Source: Dysgonamonadaceae bacterium (lineage in GTDB: Bacteria; Bacteroidota; Bacteroidia; Bacteroidales; Azobacteroidaceae). Taken from it: 6,770 bases of DNA. Where the stretch lies: positions 1-6,770 of the forward strand of contig JAITAH010000381.1 of assembly GCA_031284225.1 (NCBI GenBank), read 5' to 3'. Position numbers and translations under genes: made by a program. The notes beneath the pieces were generated by a model that searched no databases, was not told the DNA's origin, and saw only the letters and a list, made by a program, of their open reading frames with translations. This document shows positions 6,430 to 6,770 of this stretch, one piece after another. Position 1 is the stretch's first letter, and the number at the start of each line of letters is the position of its first letter.

Positions 6430-6770
6430 TGTGTAACGCCTACGGCGTATGGGGTTTGTGTCCCGTTCTTCATTTTCTATTGACATGAATGCCCTGAACG
6501 GGCATTTTTTAGACAATTCGTGTGTTTTGTAACATTTTATCCGGCATCCGCCTTGATTGGAACATACATGTCAATAGAAAGGCATTCCCATCGAAACCCG
6601 CTTTGCCCGGTCCGGGCATTCATGTTAATAAAATCCGGCATTAGCGCAAATCCGCTTTGCCCGGCAGGGCATTCATGTCAATAGAAACACGACGTAATTC
6701 GGTCGTCGCAAAACCTCGTTAGAGGTTTCATGTTGATTCAATCGGTTTAAAAACACAAAACGCATCGTAA
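6430..6770. repeat. Right-hand modular repeat cluster, inverted relative to the left
   Basis: Read on the minus strand, this segment matches 405-695 closely, block by block. It contains the ACGCC-tac-GGCGT hairpin (6436-6448), core 6474-6489, opposite-facing cores at 6565-6580, 6619-6634 (degenerate, 13 of 16) and 6672-6687, the palindrome GCCCGG-t-CCGGGC (6605-6617), a stem at 6689-6694 with 6704-6709, and the AAACCTC-gtta-GAGGTTT hairpin (6711-6728). Against the left arm it has one additional module of about 53 bp. The match continues to the window edge, so the true outer end is not seen. No protein-coding gene is evident in it. Confidence 0.9.
6488..6510 (+). terminator. Repeat-derived hairpin likely terminating dapA
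   Basis: AATGCCC-tgaac-GGGCATT (6488-6506) is followed directly by further Ts, giving six in a row at 6505-6510. It is the conserved first hairpin of the repeat family, here oriented so that a dapA transcript would read stem then U-run. It lies about 100 bp past the dapA stop, and no better terminator occurs between them. The structure is seen; use as a terminator is inferred. Confidence 0.6.

Noticed and set aside
405..6770. Composite transposon bounded by the inverted repeat clusters
   Set aside because: No transposase, integrase or target-site duplication is visible, and the enclosed dapA is a housekeeping gene. The repeats more likely accumulated in intergenic space.

Overview
The window looks chromosomal and most likely comes from a Bacteroidota member, probably order Bacteroidales. 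Three things point there. Both genes are preceded by A/T-rich leaders without a Shine-Dalgarno motif. Elements matching the Bacteroidota housekeeping promoter (TTTG then TAnnTTTG) lie upstream of them. The largest protein ends in a C-terminal domain of the type IX secretion system (T9SS) kind. The species cannot be named from this sequence.

Layout. Positions 1-695 hold a dense cluster of modular, hairpin-rich intergenic repeats, including two nearly identical units about 268 bp apart. Positions 709-945 carry what looks like a decayed 3' fragment of an AAA/DUF4143-type ATPase gene. A well-formed promoter (1065-1094) and a leader of about 150 nt precede a 1365-residue secreted protein (1255-5352). 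It has an unusually long signal peptide, about nine diverged Ig-like repeats, a further beta-rich domain and a T9SS-like sorting domain. A strong intrinsic terminator (5379-5412) closes that unit. dapA (5504-6388, lysine/diaminopimelate synthesis) follows with its own probable promoter. From 6430 to the right edge the repeat family returns in opposite orientation.

The two genes appear to be separate transcription units with unrelated jobs: one cell-surface or secreted, the other cytosolic amino-acid and cell-wall precursor synthesis. The repeats do not look like cargo boundaries of a mobile element, since a housekeeping gene sits inside. One repeat hairpin followed by a T-run probably ends dapA transcription.

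The most unusual material is the repeat family. It has a 16-bp core in both orientations, 53-54 bp spacing between same-facing cores, blocks of 107-109 bp between oppositely facing cores, several conserved hairpins, one stem kept intact by G-U wobbles, and large inverted arms around a 5.7-kb two-gene segment. The long surface protein is the second point of interest.
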